Shown: positions 1-11,175, numbered from the stretch's first letter. The stretch: DNA of 64,000 bases from Clostridium sp. (GCF_022482905.1 NZ_JAKVOI010000001.1:2357958-2421957); one strand, 5' to 3'. The notes: generated from the sequence alone by a model not told the origin. Numbers and translations: made by a program.

Positions 1-2
1 GA

Positions 3-866
3 GGGGGATCTTCCATGGATACAGCTAAAGCCATCGGTATTGTTATTGCAAATCCGGATTTTGAAGATATAGTAAGTCTGGAAGGTGTTGCCACAACAAA
101 AAACAAGAGTGTTCCTATTTTTGCAGTTCCTACTACAGCCGGTACAGCCGCAGAGGTTACTATTAACTATGTTATTACAGATGTTGAGAAGAATAGAAAA
201 ATGGTTTGTGTTGATCCAAAAGATATTCCAGTTGTAGCTTTTGTAGATCCGGATATGATGTCCTCAATGCCAAAAGGATTGACTGCAGCAACAGGTATGG
301 ATGCATTGACACATGCTATTGAAGGATACGTTACAGTTGGTGCATGGGAATTGTCTGATATGTTTCATTTAAAGGCAATCGAAATTATTTCCCGTTCTTT
401 AAGAAATGCAGTAGCCAATGAACCTGAAGGTAGAAAAGACATGGCATTAGGGCAATATATAGCTGGTATGGGATTTTCCAATGTAGGACTTGGTATCGTT
501 CATTCCATGGCACATCCACTTGGGGCATTTTATGATACACCCCATGGTATTGCAAATGCAATTATATTGCCTACAGTTATGGAATACAATGCAGATGCAA
601 CAGGTGATAAATACAAATATATAGCAAAGGCAATGGGAGTTGCAGGTACTGAAAATATGAGTACTGAAGAATACAGAAAAGCGGCCATAGCTGCTGTTAA
701 AAAGCTGTCGGAAGATGTAGGCATACCTGCCAACTTAAAAGACATTGTCAATAGAAAGGATATACCTTTTCTAGCACAATCTGCTTATGATGATGCGTGC
801 AGGCCCGGCAATCCAAAAGAAACAAATGTTGAAGATATAACAGGTTTGTATGAATCACTTATTTAG
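3..866 (+). CDS. Iron-containing alcohol dehydrogenase, lactaldehyde reductase (FucO)-like; 5' end missing
   Basis: Group III Fe-dependent alcohol dehydrogenase, expected to reduce short hydroxy-aldehydes or ketones with NAD(P)H in the cytoplasm. The reading frame is open at the window edge: bases 3-14 encode GGSS directly before MDTAK, which completes the family nucleotide-binding motif GGGSxxD. The ATG at 15 is therefore internal and roughly the first 100 residues are missing. Counting from that Met, D96, H100, H163 and H177 match the spacing of the E. coli FucO iron ligands (D196, H200, H263, H277). A hairpin terminator follows. The physiological substrate cannot be told from sequence. Hydroxyacetone or lactaldehyde is possible, but the gene lies 44 kb from the anhydrohexitol locus, so any link to it is speculative. 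Confidence 0.88.
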   Translation, partial: GGSSMDTAKAIGIVIANPDFEDIVSLEGVATTKNKSVPIFAVPTTAGTAAEVTINYVITDVEKNRKMVCVDPKDIPVVAFVDPDMMSSMPKGLTAATGMDALTHAIEGYVTVGAWELSDMFHLKAIEIISRSLRNAVANEPEGRKDMALGQYIAGMGFSNVGLGIVHSMAHPLGAFYDTPHGIANAIILPTVMEYNADATGDKYKYIAKAMGVAGTENMSTEEYRKAAIAAVKKLSEDVGIPANLKDIVNRKDIPFLAQSAYDDACRPGNPKETNVEDITGLYESLI

Positions 867-902
867 ATTTAAAAACTATTAATGTCCAAATTATAAAATA
901 TC

Positions 903-940
903 GGCATGGATTTACAGTCTGAAAATCCATGCCTTTAAAA
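903..940 (+). terminator. Rho-independent terminator after the alcohol dehydrogenase gene
   Basis: An 11-bp perfect stem (903-913 with 923-933, ggcatggattt/aaatccatgcc) has a 9-nt loop and is followed by a short T/A-rich stretch. It lies between the convergent dehydrogenase and trpS genes and may serve both strands. Confidence 0.7.
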
Positions 941-941
941 A

Positions 942-1949
942 TTATCGTGGAATAAATCCTATTTTCTTCTGCATCTTTCTAAGAACCTTGTTTGACACAT
1001 AATAGGCCTTTTCAGCACCTTTCTTGTAAATTTCTTCAAGTAGGTGTTTGTTATTAATATATTCATTCACTTTGTCCTGTATGGGCTTTAATTCACCTAT
1101 TATAGCCTCGGCTACATCATTTTTGAATTCTGCATAACCGGAGTTCTCGTACTTCTTCTCTATCTCTTCAGTCGTACTTTCCTGAATTGCTATCAATATA
1201 TTCATCAGGTTCTTTATTCCGGGCTGCTCGTCTGTATATCTTATTTTGCCTATGCTGTCAGTTACGCATCTACTTATTTTTCTCCTTATAACATCAGGAG
1301 AATCCATTATAAGTACATAGCTGTTTGGATTATCAGATGATTTTGACATCTTCTTTAAAGGCTCCTGAAGATCCATGATCTTGGCCCCGCTCTCAGGTAT
1401 ATAACCTTCTGGTATTGTAAATGTAGGACTGTATAAATTGTTGAATCTCTGTGCTATATCACGTGCAAGTTCTATGTGCTGGGTCTGATCCTTTCCTACA
1501 GGTACAAGATCAGCATTATAAAGCAGTATATCTGCTGCCATCAATATGGGATAATTTAAAAGCCCCGCACTTATAGGTTCACCGGAATCACTGTATTTCT
1601 GGGATTTATTTTTGTATTGAGTCATTCTGCTCAGCTCTCCAACATAGGTAAAACAGTTCAAAAGCCATGCTGCCTCGGAATGAGTCGGGACATGTGATTG
1701 AATAAATATTGTATTCCTCTCAGGATCTATACCTGCTGCAAGATATACTGCCAGAACTTCCAGGGTTCTTCTTCTGAGATCCTTCGGCTCCTGCCTGACC
1801 GTTATGGCATGCAGATCCACCACGCAAAAATAACAATCGTATTTATCCTGAAGTTTTACCCAGTTTTTGAGCGCCCCCAGATAATTTCCTATAGTAAGAT
1901 TCCCCGACGGCTGAATACCGCTGAATATAACTTTTCTCTTCTCTTCCAT
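942..1949 (-). CDS. trpS: Tryptophan--tRNA ligase
   Basis: Class I aminoacyl-tRNA synthetase that charges tRNA-Trp in the cytoplasm using ATP. Its 335 residues are normal for bacterial TrpRS. The ATP-binding HIGH equivalent appears as TIGN (residues 19-22, within GIQPSGNLTIGNYLGA) and the second signature KMSKS is at residues 200-204. The start ATG at 1949 has only a weak upstream GGAT, and no better alternative exists. The 165-bp gap to the upstream gene contains that gene's terminator, leaving too little room for a T-box, and no GGTGG-type T-box core is present. It appears to be a single-gene unit. Confidence 0.96.
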   Translation of the reverse strand: MEEKRKVIFSGIQPSGNLTIGNYLGALKNWVKLQDKYDCYFCVVDLHAITVRQEPKDLRRRTLEVLAVYLAAGIDPERNTIFIQSHVPTHSEAAWLLNCFTYVGELSRMTQYKNKSQKYSDSGEPISAGLLNYPILMAADILLYNADLVPVGKDQTQHIELARDIAQRFNNLYSPTFTIPEGYIPESGAKIMDLQEPLKKMSKSSDNPNSYVLIMDSPDVIRRKISRCVTDSIGKIRYTDEQPGIKNLMNILIAIQESTTEEIEKKYENSGYAEFKNDVAEAIIGELKPIQDKVNEYINNKHLLEEIYKKGAEKAYYVSNKVLRKMQKKIGFIPR

Positions 1950-2049
1950 ATTCTAATATCCGATTTCTGATGTCAATAAAATCAAAAATCAGATCTCACC
2001 TACCTTCTACTATAATTATATGTAAATTTCTACAATATATCAAAAAATA

Positions 2050-2089
2050 ATTTTAGATTTAAGGCCGAAACAAATTTCAACCTTAAATC
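2050..2089 (-). terminator. Terminator downstream of desulfoferrodoxin gene
   Basis: A 9-bp inverted repeat, gatttaagg (2056-2064) and ccttaaatc (2081-2089). On the minus strand the stem is followed by a T-rich stretch before trpS. Confidence 0.6.
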
Positions 2090-2114
2090 CAAAAAATCAC
2101 CTTATAATCTAAAG

Positions 2115-2495
2115 TTATTTGCTCTTCCACAATCCGTGAAGATTGCAATATTCTCTTGCAAAAGTTACTTTTTCATCCAATTTGAATTCTGCCTGTGGTT
2201 TATCATCAGGAGTCAGATATTTTCTATAGATTTTGTTATTGTCAGTATGAACTTCTATCCACTGTATATAGTGGGCTTCTGTCATAGGATGCTCAACTGA
2301 TCCAACCTTTACCAGTACACCATCCGCTGTCTTTTCAATTACTGGAACATGCTTTTCAAGTGCAGCATCCACTGTATTCTCTTCCAGTAAGGTCATTTGT
2401 TTACGACAACAGGTTAAATTGCCCCCTCCTACACTCAATACTTCAACAATATTTCCACATACCTCGCACTTATAAACTTGCTTAACTTCTATCAT
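2115..2495 (-). CDS. dfx: Desulfoferrodoxin (two-iron superoxide reductase)
   Basis: Reduces superoxide to peroxide without making oxygen, a defence typical of anaerobes. The 126-residue protein has both iron sites of the two-domain form. The N-terminal rubredoxin-like Fe(Cys)4 site is C10, C13, C29 and C30. The catalytic Fe(His)4Cys site is H49, H69, H75, C117 and H120, with the conserved E47-K48 pair beside it. This numbering almost matches the characterised Desulfovibrio proteins. The start ATG at 2495 has a strong AAGGAGG site. The gene is flanked by a terminator downstream and is probably monocistronic. Confidence 0.96.
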   Translation of the reverse strand: MIEVKQVYKCEVCGNIVEVLSVGGGNLTCCRKQMTLLEENTVDAALEKHVPVIEKTADGVLVKVGSVEHPMTEAHYIQWIEVHTDNNKIYRKYLTPDDKPQAEFKLDEKVTFAREYCNLHGLWKSK

Positions 2496-2586
2496 CTGTT
2501 TGAACCTCCTTGTTTATGTTACATTTTCCTTACATAGATAAAGTTCTACATAATTATGAAAAATCCTTCTAAAATCACTTTAATTT

Positions 2587-5500
2587 CTATATATTTATAA
2601 CTACTTCATGGGTACCTTCACTTAAAAACGGTACTACATTGTCATACATCCTGTTTCCATCCATCCATATTCCTGTACCGGAATCTCTACGCACTTCAAT
2701 ATTGTAGAGGCATTTTCCCCTACTGTATTTTATATTATAACCATTCCAGGTTTCAGGTATGCAGGGAGCTACTGTAAACCCTTTTCCAGCCTTGAATTTC
2801 AGTCCCAGAATACTTTCAATACCGGCTCTGTACATCCAGCCTGCCGCACCTGTATACCAGCTCCATCCTCCTCTTCCCTCATTCCCGGAAGATGCATATA
2901 TGTCGGCTGCAATAACATAAGGTTCCAGTTTGTATGTTCTGCACCCAAGATAGGATTTACTGTGATTTACAGGGTTCAACATGCTGAATATTTCATAGGC
3001 CTTGTTGTTATAACCCATTTCAGCAAAGGCAATTATGGCCCATATGGCACCGTGGGTATACTGTCCTCCATTTTCTCTTATACCTGGTAAGTATCCTTTG
3101 ATATATCCTGGTTCCAGACGCGATTTATTAAATGCCGGAGTCAGGAGAAGCACTATTCCCCTGTCTCTTTTCACCAGATTTTTATCCAGAGCTTCAAGAG
3201 CCTCCCTTGCTCTGGATTCTTTTGCAGCTTTAGAGATTACTGCCCATGCCTGGGCTATACAGTCGATCCTGCATTCATCGTTTTCTATTGAGCCAAGTGG
3301 AGTTCCGTCATCAAAATATGCCCTTCTATACCAGCTTCCATCCCATGCATTCTTCTCCAGATTATCTTTTATGAATTTCTTTTCTTCTGCATAATACCCT
3401 GCATTTTTACTGTCATCCATATAACCGCATATTGGTATGAATCTATCCAGTATGCTGTACAGGAACCATCCAAGCCATACGCTTTCCCCGCGCCCTCCGT
3501 TTCCAACGGTACTCATGCCGTCATTCCAATCACCTGAACCCATCAGAGGAATATTGTGATCACCAAATTTCAATGCCCTCTTTATAGCCCTTATGCAATG
3601 ATCATATATTGTTCCACTGACTTCAGAGACTCTCGATATGCTGTATCTTTCATCTTCTTCCCCTTTCAGCTCACTGTCTTCAAGGTAGGAGGTTTCTTCT
3701 TTCAATATACTATAGTCTCCAGTATTTTCAATATAATCCGCCACAACATATGGAAGCCATAGAAGATCATCTGAAAATCTTGTTCTTATACCACTTTCAA
3801 CAACAGGATGCCACCAGTGCTGTACATCGCCTTCCAGATACTGTCTTGTAGAGCTGTATATTATATGCTGTCTTGTTATGTCTGGATTCAGGTATCCTAT
3901 TGCCATTACATCCTGAAGCTGGTCCCTGAAACCATATGCACCACCCGACTGATAAAACGCGCTTCTAGCCCAATATCTGCAGCTTAAGGCTTGATACTCA
4001 AGCCATCCGTTCAGCATGATATCCATGGATTTGTCGGGAGTATCAACTTGTATTGTTCCAAGGAAATCATTCCAGAAATTTTTGCATTTATCAAGTTCAT
4101 ATTCTGACTTTTCAACATCATTATACTTTTTTATAACCCTGCTTATATTATCATGATCTTTTTCCTGTCCGAACAATACGAGTAAATTTTTTTCCATATC
4201 CGGAGCCAGAGTCACATCAACACTCTCTGCAAGACATGGATCGAAGCCTGCTCCAACTGTATTTGAGAGATTGTCATCAAAAAGGCCTCCGGGACTGTCT
4301 GTACTTCCTCCACGTCCTATGAATTCTGTCCTGTCCCCGGTATATGAAGCTTTCTCCCCGCCCAGGATACTTAGATAACATATATTCCTTCCAAAGTGTT
4401 CACTATATGGATTTCCTGCATAAATATAACCGTTCTCTTCACTCAATCCTGTGAACAGATACTGTGCTGTCTGTTCATGCGCAACACCAAGAACAAGTTT
4501 TGCATAGTAATTTACAGAAAGCTTTTTTATGTCCTTGCTGTTGTTCTTTAATTTCACACTGCACAGTTTCACACTCTCATCCATATCCACAAACATTGTC
4601 ATTTCTCCGGATATGTCATTTGCCCTATGCTTGAATACTGAATATCCAAACCCATGCTCGATTACATATTCTCCTGAATCCCTCACTGGCTTAGGCGATA
4701 TGCTCCATATTTTCCCGCTTTCCCTGTCTTTTAAATACAGGGCTTCCGACTCTCCATCCATTACGGAATCATTTGTCCATGATGTTAATTTATTCTCCCT
4801 GCTGTTTTCATTCCATGTATACCCCATTCCAGCCTCTGAAACATGGAACCCAAAATGACTGTTCGAAATAACATTTATCCAGGGTGCAGGAGTATTCTTG
4901 TAATTTTTAAGTATTATAATATAAGATCTGCCATCTTCGGAAAATCCACCAAACTCATTAAAATACTGCAGCTTTGAAATATCAATTCCATAGCTGAAAC
5001 TGTTGTTTCCATTACCTTCCATCTTGTTGTGATGTACATATCTATCATTTGAACCTGTATCTATGCCAAGCTGCTTGATTGTATCCCCACTGCTGCTGTC
5101 AATTACCAATCTGGCTATGGCTTTCAGAAGATCCACGGCTTCACTTTCCAGGCTTCCTGAATTATGAACAAATACTCCTCCAGGCTGATTCTGTTTATTT
5201 CTAAGATGGCTTGAATCTACAAGCTCCCTTACTTGATTTTGGACAGGCTGCAAATATGAATCCTCTTCCAGGTTTAAAATTATCAGATCTGTTTTCATAC
5301 CTTTTATACTAAAATACTCATGTGCCTTTAAAATTTGTCTTACAAGTGAAATGTCCTCTTCTCCCTTTATTATGATAAGTACTATGGGAAGATCTCCGGA
5401 AATACCATAGGGCCATAGGGCAGACTGACCTTTTTGTATGTTCATGATGCAGCTGCTTCTTTTCCTCATATTTTCATTCATGAACAATATCCTGGATGCC

Positions 5501-8500
5501 ATTTTCTGGTATATATTTACTCTCGATGCCTTTAATCCAAGATATTTCATCTGCATATACGCTTCACTAGCGGCCATCTGGAATTCCCTATCCACATTGT
5601 CCATATCCCTGTATTTTCCAGCCAGTTCCATTATTTTATCCCTTGAGTTGGAGACAGCTGTAGTATAGGCTGCTTTAACGGTTTTCCCAGGCTCCACCCT
5701 TATTCTCACCCTCAGGCTTATCACAGGATCAATAACCTCCCCCGTAGTTCCTGTAAGTACTGCATCATTATCCATAGCCCTCGGATTCTGCATATTTCTG
5801 TTCCTTCCTATGAAATTTTCCCTGCTGGTTTCATATTGTACAGTTCCTATCTGTGTACCATCTATTGCAATTGTCTGCATGAGCCAGTTCTTGTCTGCCT
5901 TCTTCGTCCTCGGTCTTCTGCTTGCAACAAGACATGTTGGATTTTCCATGAATTCAGTTTGTATGAACAGATTGCTGAATGCCTGATGTACCAGATCTGC
6001 AGTATATGGTGCAAGAGTAACCTCCATATAGCTTGTGATTTCAACTTCTCTCATATGATCACTGGTATTTGTTATGGATATTCTCCTTATTTCTGCATCG
6101 TCGTTCCGGGATACGGCTATCTCCGTATAGGTTTTTATATTTCCATCTTTTCTTTCAAATTCAACTTTATCTTCATAAAATATAACCTTATAGTCTTCTC
6201 CTTCACATCTGCATGGTTCATATGCAACACTCCAGTAGTCATTTGAATTTATATTTTTAATGTAGAAAAACATACCGGTGTCATCTTTTGTACAATCCTC
6301 TCTCCATCTGTATACCATCATCCCGTCTTTTTTACTGTATCCGCTTCCACTGTTTGTTATCATTATGGAATAGTCTCCATTTGACATTATATTTGTTTCA
6401 GGATACATTGTAGCGGCAGTAAGATATTTTCTTTGAGGCATTGTAATTTTATGCTCTTTCAGAGAGTGAACATATTTGTTTTTTTCATTTTTATTGTATA
6501 CTATGGAGTTCGGTACCTTCTCCTGAAGGAGAAGCTCCACGGATTTTACACGTGGTATGCTGTGAAACCTCTCCTGCAGTATGTTTCCCTTCAAAGCATT
6601 GTCAATGGACATAAAGCTCATCCCCTGGTGATGTACCATAAAACATTGAACAATCCTGTTTTCATCGTAATCTATTGATTCATAGAGACCATATTTGCCT
6701 TTTGCACCCCTGGTGATCAAATTTTTTATGTTAGCTACTGCAGCATTTTTATCAACCTGAAGGGCCATTACCGAGGCATATGGTGCAACCACGGTTTCAC
6801 TTGCTGCATTTCTGTCAAGAGCTATGTGTGGGACACCTACAGCTTTATACTGATATGTGGAATCTGCATCAAAGTTATAGTAGGCACATTCCGATATTCC
6901 CCAGGGAATACCTTTTCTTCTCCCGTAATCCTCCTGTACCTTGACTATGCTCTTATATGTTTCCCTGAGGAGGGTATTTGGAAAACTCTTCATTATAATA
7001 AGAGGCATAAGATATTCAAACATGGTTCCTGACCAGGAAACAAGAAGCTTTTCCCTGGATACAAGTGCCATTGAACGTCCCAGATTAAACCAGTGGTTCT
7101 GGTCTATCTGACCCTTCGCTATAGCTGCAAAACTTGCCTGTCTTGCCTCTGAAGCCAGAAGATCATAATAACTTTTATCCCTGCAGTTTTTATCCACATT
7201 ATAACCTATGGAAAAAAGTTCTCTTCTGGAATCATACAGCATCCTAAAATCATGGCAGCCATCAATACCTTTCAATCTGTCCAGTATATTCTCAAGCCCA
7301 TGTATCAGATTATTTATATTTTCGAGACTTGAACTCAAATACTCCTCGATTCTGGAATACGGGGCATATTCATCAGTATTTCTGTCAATATGCTGCATTA
7401 GAGCTTCAATAGTATCAGGTAAATTCTCAATTGGTATATCATAGATGATCTCATTGAGTTTTTTGGAAATATAACATGGCATATTAAACCCACTGCCTAT
7501 CCACGGCAGATATGTATCAATAAAGCTTATAAAATCCTCTGTAATATCCCTGACTTTTTTGCTCCAGTAAAGTTCATCGGACATTTCAAGAATTTCATGG
7601 GACTTTTTCTCTGAATTCTCCAGAAAACCATATACCATATATGCATTGCAGCTGTTTTCCTCCAGCAGTCCGATATTTTCAGAATAAATATCCCCTGTGC
7701 CGTACTTGCTGTAAATTTCATCATCGGCCAATTTCATTGTATCTTCAAGTCCATGAATCAGCTCTCCATTCAGAACAGGTTCTTTTAAATATTCACATAT
7801 GGATTGTTGTAAAAGCCATACATAACATACGAGATTCCCGCTGTCTACGGTAGATACATATTTGTTGAGCGGTTTCCTTGTTTTTATATCATACCAGTTG
7901 TAAAAATGCCCCTTGTATCTATCCAGAGCTTCCATGCTGGAAATTATCCTATCAAGCCTTGCATGTAATTTATCTAATGTAATATAGCCTAAATCATAGG
8001 CCACTGCATTTGATGTCAGCCCCATGGCCATATTCGTGGGCGAAGTTCTGTAAGCCAGGCCTTTATAGGGTTGCTCCTGATAATTGTCAGGTGCGAGCCA
8101 GTTGCTATCCTCTGTAATAAAATCCTCAAAATATGCCCATGTCCGTCTTGCAATTTCCCTGAGCAGGCACATTTCATCATATTTCAAGCTCTTATGCCCC
8201 GGTCTTTTATCAATGCTCACCTTATAAGCAATATAAGGTGACAGAAACCACACTATACAGGATGGCAGCAATACTATACCTGTCGTTACAGAATTTTGAA
8301 GTGCCAGCATGAATATTACAAGCCCGATGACGCTTCCCGTATACATCATTTTTATATAATTTGCAAGTGATTTGCCTGACTTCAGCTCAGCATCTTCAGC
8401 AGTCTGCCACTGGAGCATATGCCTTTTGCTTACAAGCATTCTGTATATTGTCCTTATTACAGCATCCATCATCAGGCAGGACTTGTAAGGCAGAAATGTA

Positions 8501-11175
8501 AATATGAGTAAAAACTGCTCCACAGCCACTTTAAAGTTCTCAATTTTTCCTGAAAGACTTATTCCCCTTGATGGCAGTACTACAGAATCAGATACGTTAA
8601 ATAGCACAGGACATATAAGCGTCACAAGTGATATAACCAATCCTTCTTCAGGATTTCTGAAAAAAATAAGTGACCAAAAAATGAGTATGATTATAGACGG
8701 TGCAACAAGACTCCTCCTCAAATTGTCAAATATCTTCCATTTAGATAATCTATTAAGACCATTTTTCCTGAAAATCCACGGCAGAAGCTGCCAGTCTCCT
8801 CTCACCCACCTGTGAATCCTCCTTGAACTTGAGCTATAGTATGCAGGGTATCCGTCTATCAATTCTACATCTGTAACAAGAGCTGCCCTTACATATGAGC
8901 CTTCAAGAAGATCGTGGCTCAATACTGAATTTTCCGGTATCCTGTTTTTTAACATACTTATAAATGTATCTACATTATAAATACCCTTGCCTGTAAATAT
9001 ACCTTCATCAAAAAGATCTTCGTATACATCCGACACTGCATTAGTGTATACATCTATACCTGTATTCCCTGAAAAAATACTTGAATAGAGGGTTCTGTTG
9101 GCACTTAATGTTCCCACACTTATTCTGGGCTGCATGAGTCCGTGTCCTCTGACTATTCTGCCATCTTTTACATAGGGAACATTCAGTATATGCTCCATGG
9201 CTCCTATAAGAGCTTTGGCCGTATCCTTGGGAAGCTGTGTATCTGCATCAAGTGTTATTACATACTTTACTTTGCATAAATTCTTTAAATCACCGCTTAT
9301 AACATTGTAGCTGGTTGAATTGCAGCCCCTTATTAAATAGTTGAATTCCATGAGCTTCCCGCGTTTTCTCTCCCAGCCCATCCATTTTCCTTCTCTTTTA
9401 TTGTATTTTCTATGCCTTGACAAAAAATAGAACTTGTCTTCACCATTTTTGCAGTATTTTTCATTGAGTTTTTCTATCATTTCGAGAGCCGTATCTACAA
9501 TTGATTTATCATTTTCATCTGTTTCAGAGTCGCTGTCACAAAGATCGCCCAGTAATACAAAATACAAATTTTCTTCTGCATTTGAGAGATAATATACCTC
9601 CATTTTTTCTATAAGACTTTGAATCCTGGATACATCATTGAAAATTACAGGTATGACTACCGCGGTACTGAACTCTTCCTGTATTCCATTTTTCAATTCT
9701 AATTTGGGTATAAATCTCGGATGGGTCAATTTATTTATGCTCCAGTTAAAAACAGATATGAATATTTCACTTAAAGGTATCAACAGCAAAAAAAATGTTA
9801 TTACATATTTCCATACTGTATTATAACCTTCTGAATATATATTCATATAGCTCCCGGCAATACTGGCCAACAAGGCTGCAGAAGCTATAGTGAATATATA
9901 TATATTATCGGTCAGCTTTACGTTATTTACTATTTTGAAATTTCTGTGCTCTCCCCTACTCTTGTCCTTCTCAATATAATTCATGATGCAGTTTATTCCT
10001 TCATCAATTATATAATATCCTACATGTGATTTATATTTTTCATCACCTGCTGCATCTTGAGCACACTTAATGGCCTTTTTGGCTATAAATACTTCAGGTA
10101 AACCCGATTTTCGAGACAGCCTCTCTATCTGATGTCTGTAATAATCCCTGGATTTGAAATCCATATTTTCATATACTCCTGCAGGATCCTTTCTCAGTAC
10201 CTGTTCCACATAGCTGAATCTTTCAAAATCTTTTCTCCAGTTAAAAGATGAAACCTTTCTTATACTGCTGAAAGAATTGCCTATTGCCATCTGAAAACTG
10301 CTCTGTTTCTGGTGGTCGATACTTATCATCATGTCAAATGTCTTATCCTGCCTGTCAAGTTCTTCGTCGATCCACCTGTAAACAGCCGGATTTTCAATAA
10401 AATTATCCCTCAAAATCTTGATAAATCTTTCAGTAAAAGAAGGTGTAAAATCAATTTTTTTATTTCTCAGCTTTTTGAGCTCTTCTTCAAAGTTTTCTTC
10501 AGTATGTAAATTTATTATTTTGTCCGCCAGTATTTCCGCCCTGTCCTTCTCCTTCTGCTCACGGACCATATCTTCCGCTATATTGCTTATGTTTTCAATT
10601 AGAACTATTCGGAGCATTATCGGGAAAGCCCACAGCTCTCCACTGGTCAGTATGTCATTTTCCTGATATGCATTTATAAAAGTATCTATATTTTCCTCAT
10701 TTATATCACCATAAGTTTTGGAAATCATTTCCACTGCAATATAATATATTCTCGGATATCCTCTCATAATACCCATGTTTGTTACAGGAAGACTTTTATA
10801 ATACTTATCCGTCATATTGTATCTTATATTTCTGTACTCTTTTTGAATGAGATAGAAATTATCAAGAAGCCATCTTGCACAAGGTATTACTTCCCTGCTG
10901 ATATCAGTTTCTCCTGCAATGAAATTGTAACTTTCAACTATTTTATTGTAGGAGGCATTCAAATTCCTTATGAGATTCCTTCTAAAATTTTTTACACTGT
11001 CTTTTGACGAGGCAGATGATATTTTATATGCATGTCTTTTTAATTCTTCTTTATCTTCATTTTCCAGATGTATATCTTCCATTATATTTTCCGGTCTATA
11101 TTTTAATTTGTCATATACTATATATGATGATAATAAAATCAACAGGCCAATCATTGAAATAACAATATAAAGCAT
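2587..11175 (-). CDS. Giant membrane cyclic beta-1,2-glucan synthase-like protein (GT84 plus GH94 modules)
   Basis: A protein of 2862 residues related to NdvB/ChvB-type cyclic beta-1,2-glucan synthases. In those enzymes a membrane GT84 domain polymerises glucose from UDP-glucose, a middle domain cyclises (now classed GH189) and a C-terminal GH94 phosphorylase-like domain trims length. Visible here are an N-terminal membrane anchor, a membrane pair near residues 425-490, the GT motif LDADTQLP near residue 640, HRWVRGDWQ near 790 and a membrane block near 830-980. A large soluble part ends in GH94 motifs such as GFRDQLQDV and GSGDWNDGM near residue 2550. I start at the ATG at 11175 (AGGA site, immediate membrane segment). 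A TTG at 11271 would add 32 residues but lacks a good ribosome site. No terminator separates it from lysA, 97 bp upstream, so it may be co-transcribed. Linear versus cyclic product is unknown. Confidence 0.85.
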   Translation of the reverse strand: MLYIVISMIGLLILLSSYIVYDKLKYRPENIMEDIHLENEDKEELKRHAYKISSASSKDSVKNFRRNLIRNLNASYNKIVESYNFIAGETDISREVIPCARWLLDNFYLIQKEYRNIRYNMTDKYYKSLPVTNMGIMRGYPRIYYIAVEMISKTYGDINEENIDTFINAYQENDILTSGELWAFPIMLRIVLIENISNIAEDMVREQKEKDRAEILADKIINLHTEENFEEELKKLRNKKIDFTPSFTERFIKILRDNFIENPAVYRWIDEELDRQDKTFDMMISIDHQKQSSFQMAIGNSFSSIRKVSSFNWRKDFERFSYVEQVLRKDPAGVYENMDFKSRDYYRHQIERLSRKSGLPEVFIAKKAIKCAQDAAGDEKYKSHVGYYIIDEGINCIMNYIEKDKSRGEHRNFKIVNNVKLTDNIYIFTIASAALLASIAGSYMNIYSEGYNTVWKYVITFFLLLIPLSEIFISVFNWSINKLTHPRFIPKLELKNGIQEEFSTAVVIPVIFNDVSRIQSLIEKMEVYYLSNAEENLYFVLLGDLCDSDSETDENDKSIVDTALEMIEKLNEKYCKNGEDKFYFLSRHRKYNKREGKWMGWERKRGKLMEFNYLIRGCNSTSYNVISGDLKNLCKVKYVITLDADTQLPKDTAKALIGAMEHILNVPYVKDGRIVRGHGLMQPRISVGTLSANRTLYSSIFSGNTGIDVYTNAVSDVYEDLFDEGIFTGKGIYNVDTFISMLKNRIPENSVLSHDLLEGSYVRAALVTDVELIDGYPAYYSSSSRRIHRWVRGDWQLLPWIFRKNGLNRLSKWKIFDNLRRSLVAPSIIILIFWSLIFFRNPEEGLVISLVTLICPVLFNVSDSVVLPSRGISLSGKIENFKVAVEQFLLIFTFLPYKSCLMMDAVIRTIYRMLVSKRHMLQWQTAEDAELKSGKSLANYIKMMYTGSVIGLVIFMLALQNSVTTGIVLLPSCIVWFLSPYIAYKVSIDKRPGHKSLKYDEMCLLREIARRTWAYFEDFITEDSNWLAPDNYQEQPYKGLAYRTSPTNMAMGLTSNAVAYDLGYITLDKLHARLDRIISSMEALDRYKGHFYNWYDIKTRKPLNKYVSTVDSGNLVCYVWLLQQSICEYLKEPVLNGELIHGLEDTMKLADDEIYSKYGTGDIYSENIGLLEENSCNAYMVYGFLENSEKKSHEILEMSDELYWSKKVRDITEDFISFIDTYLPWIGSGFNMPCYISKKLNEIIYDIPIENLPDTIEALMQHIDRNTDEYAPYSRIEEYLSSSLENINNLIHGLENILDRLKGIDGCHDFRMLYDSRRELFSIGYNVDKNCRDKSYYDLLASEARQASFAAIAKGQIDQNHWFNLGRSMALVSREKLLVSWSGTMFEYLMPLIIMKSFPNTLLRETYKSIVKVQEDYGRRKGIPWGISECAYYNFDADSTYQYKAVGVPHIALDRNAASETVVAPYASVMALQVDKNAAVANIKNLITRGAKGKYGLYESIDYDENRIVQCFMVHHQGMSFMSIDNALKGNILQERFHSIPRVKSVELLLQEKVPNSIVYNKNEKNKYVHSLKEHKITMPQRKYLTAATMYPETNIMSNGDYSIMITNSGSGYSKKDGMMVYRWREDCTKDDTGMFFYIKNINSNDYWSVAYEPCRCEGEDYKVIFYEDKVEFERKDGNIKTYTEIAVSRNDDAEIRRISITNTSDHMREVEITSYMEVTLAPYTADLVHQAFSNLFIQTEFMENPTCLVASRRPRTKKADKNWLMQTIAIDGTQIGTVQYETSRENFIGRNRNMQNPRAMDNDAVLTGTTGEVIDPVISLRVRIRVEPGKTVKAAYTTAVSNSRDKIMELAGKYRDMDNVDREFQMAASEAYMQMKYLGLKASRVNIYQKMASRILFMNENMRKRSSCIMNIQKGQSALWPYGISGDLPIVLIIIKGEEDISLVRQILKAHEYFSIKGMKTDLIILNLEEDSYLQPVQNQVRELVDSSHLRNKQNQPGGVFVHNSGSLESEAVDLLKAIARLVIDSSSGDTIKQLGIDTGSNDRYVHHNKMEGNGNNSFSYGIDISKLQYFNEFGGFSEDGRSYIIILKNYKNTPAPWINVISNSHFGFHVSEAGMGYTWNENSRENKLTSWTNDSVMDGESEALYLKDRESGKIWSISPKPVRDSGEYVIEHGFGYSVFKHRANDISGEMTMFVDMDESVKLCSVKLKNNSKDIKKLSVNYYAKLVLGVAHEQTAQYLFTGLSEENGYIYAGNPYSEHFGRNICYLSILGGEKASYTGDRTEFIGRGGSTDSPGGLFDDNLSNTVGAGFDPCLAESVDVTLAPDMEKNLLVLFGQEKDHDNISRVIKKYNDVEKSEYELDKCKNFWNDFLGTIQVDTPDKSMDIMLNGWLEYQALSCRYWARSAFYQSGGAYGFRDQLQDVMAIGYLNPDITRQHIIYSSTRQYLEGDVQHWWHPVVESGIRTRFSDDLLWLPYVVADYIENTGDYSILKEETSYLEDSELKGEEDERYSISRVSEVSGTIYDHCIRAIKRALKFGDHNIPLMGSGDWNDGMSTVGNGGRGESVWLGWFLYSILDRFIPICGYMDDSKNAGYYAEEKKFIKDNLEKNAWDGSWYRRAYFDDGTPLGSIENDECRIDCIAQAWAVISKAAKESRAREALEALDKNLVKRDRGIVLLLTPAFNKSRLEPGYIKGYLPGIRENGGQYTHGAIWAIIAFAEMGYNNKAYEIFSMLNPVNHSKSYLGCRTYKLEPYVIAADIYASSGNEGRGGWSWYTGAAGWMYRAGIESILGLKFKAGKGFTVAPCIPETWNGYNIKYSRGKCLYNIEVRRDSGTGIWMDGNRMYDNVVPFLSEGTHEVVINI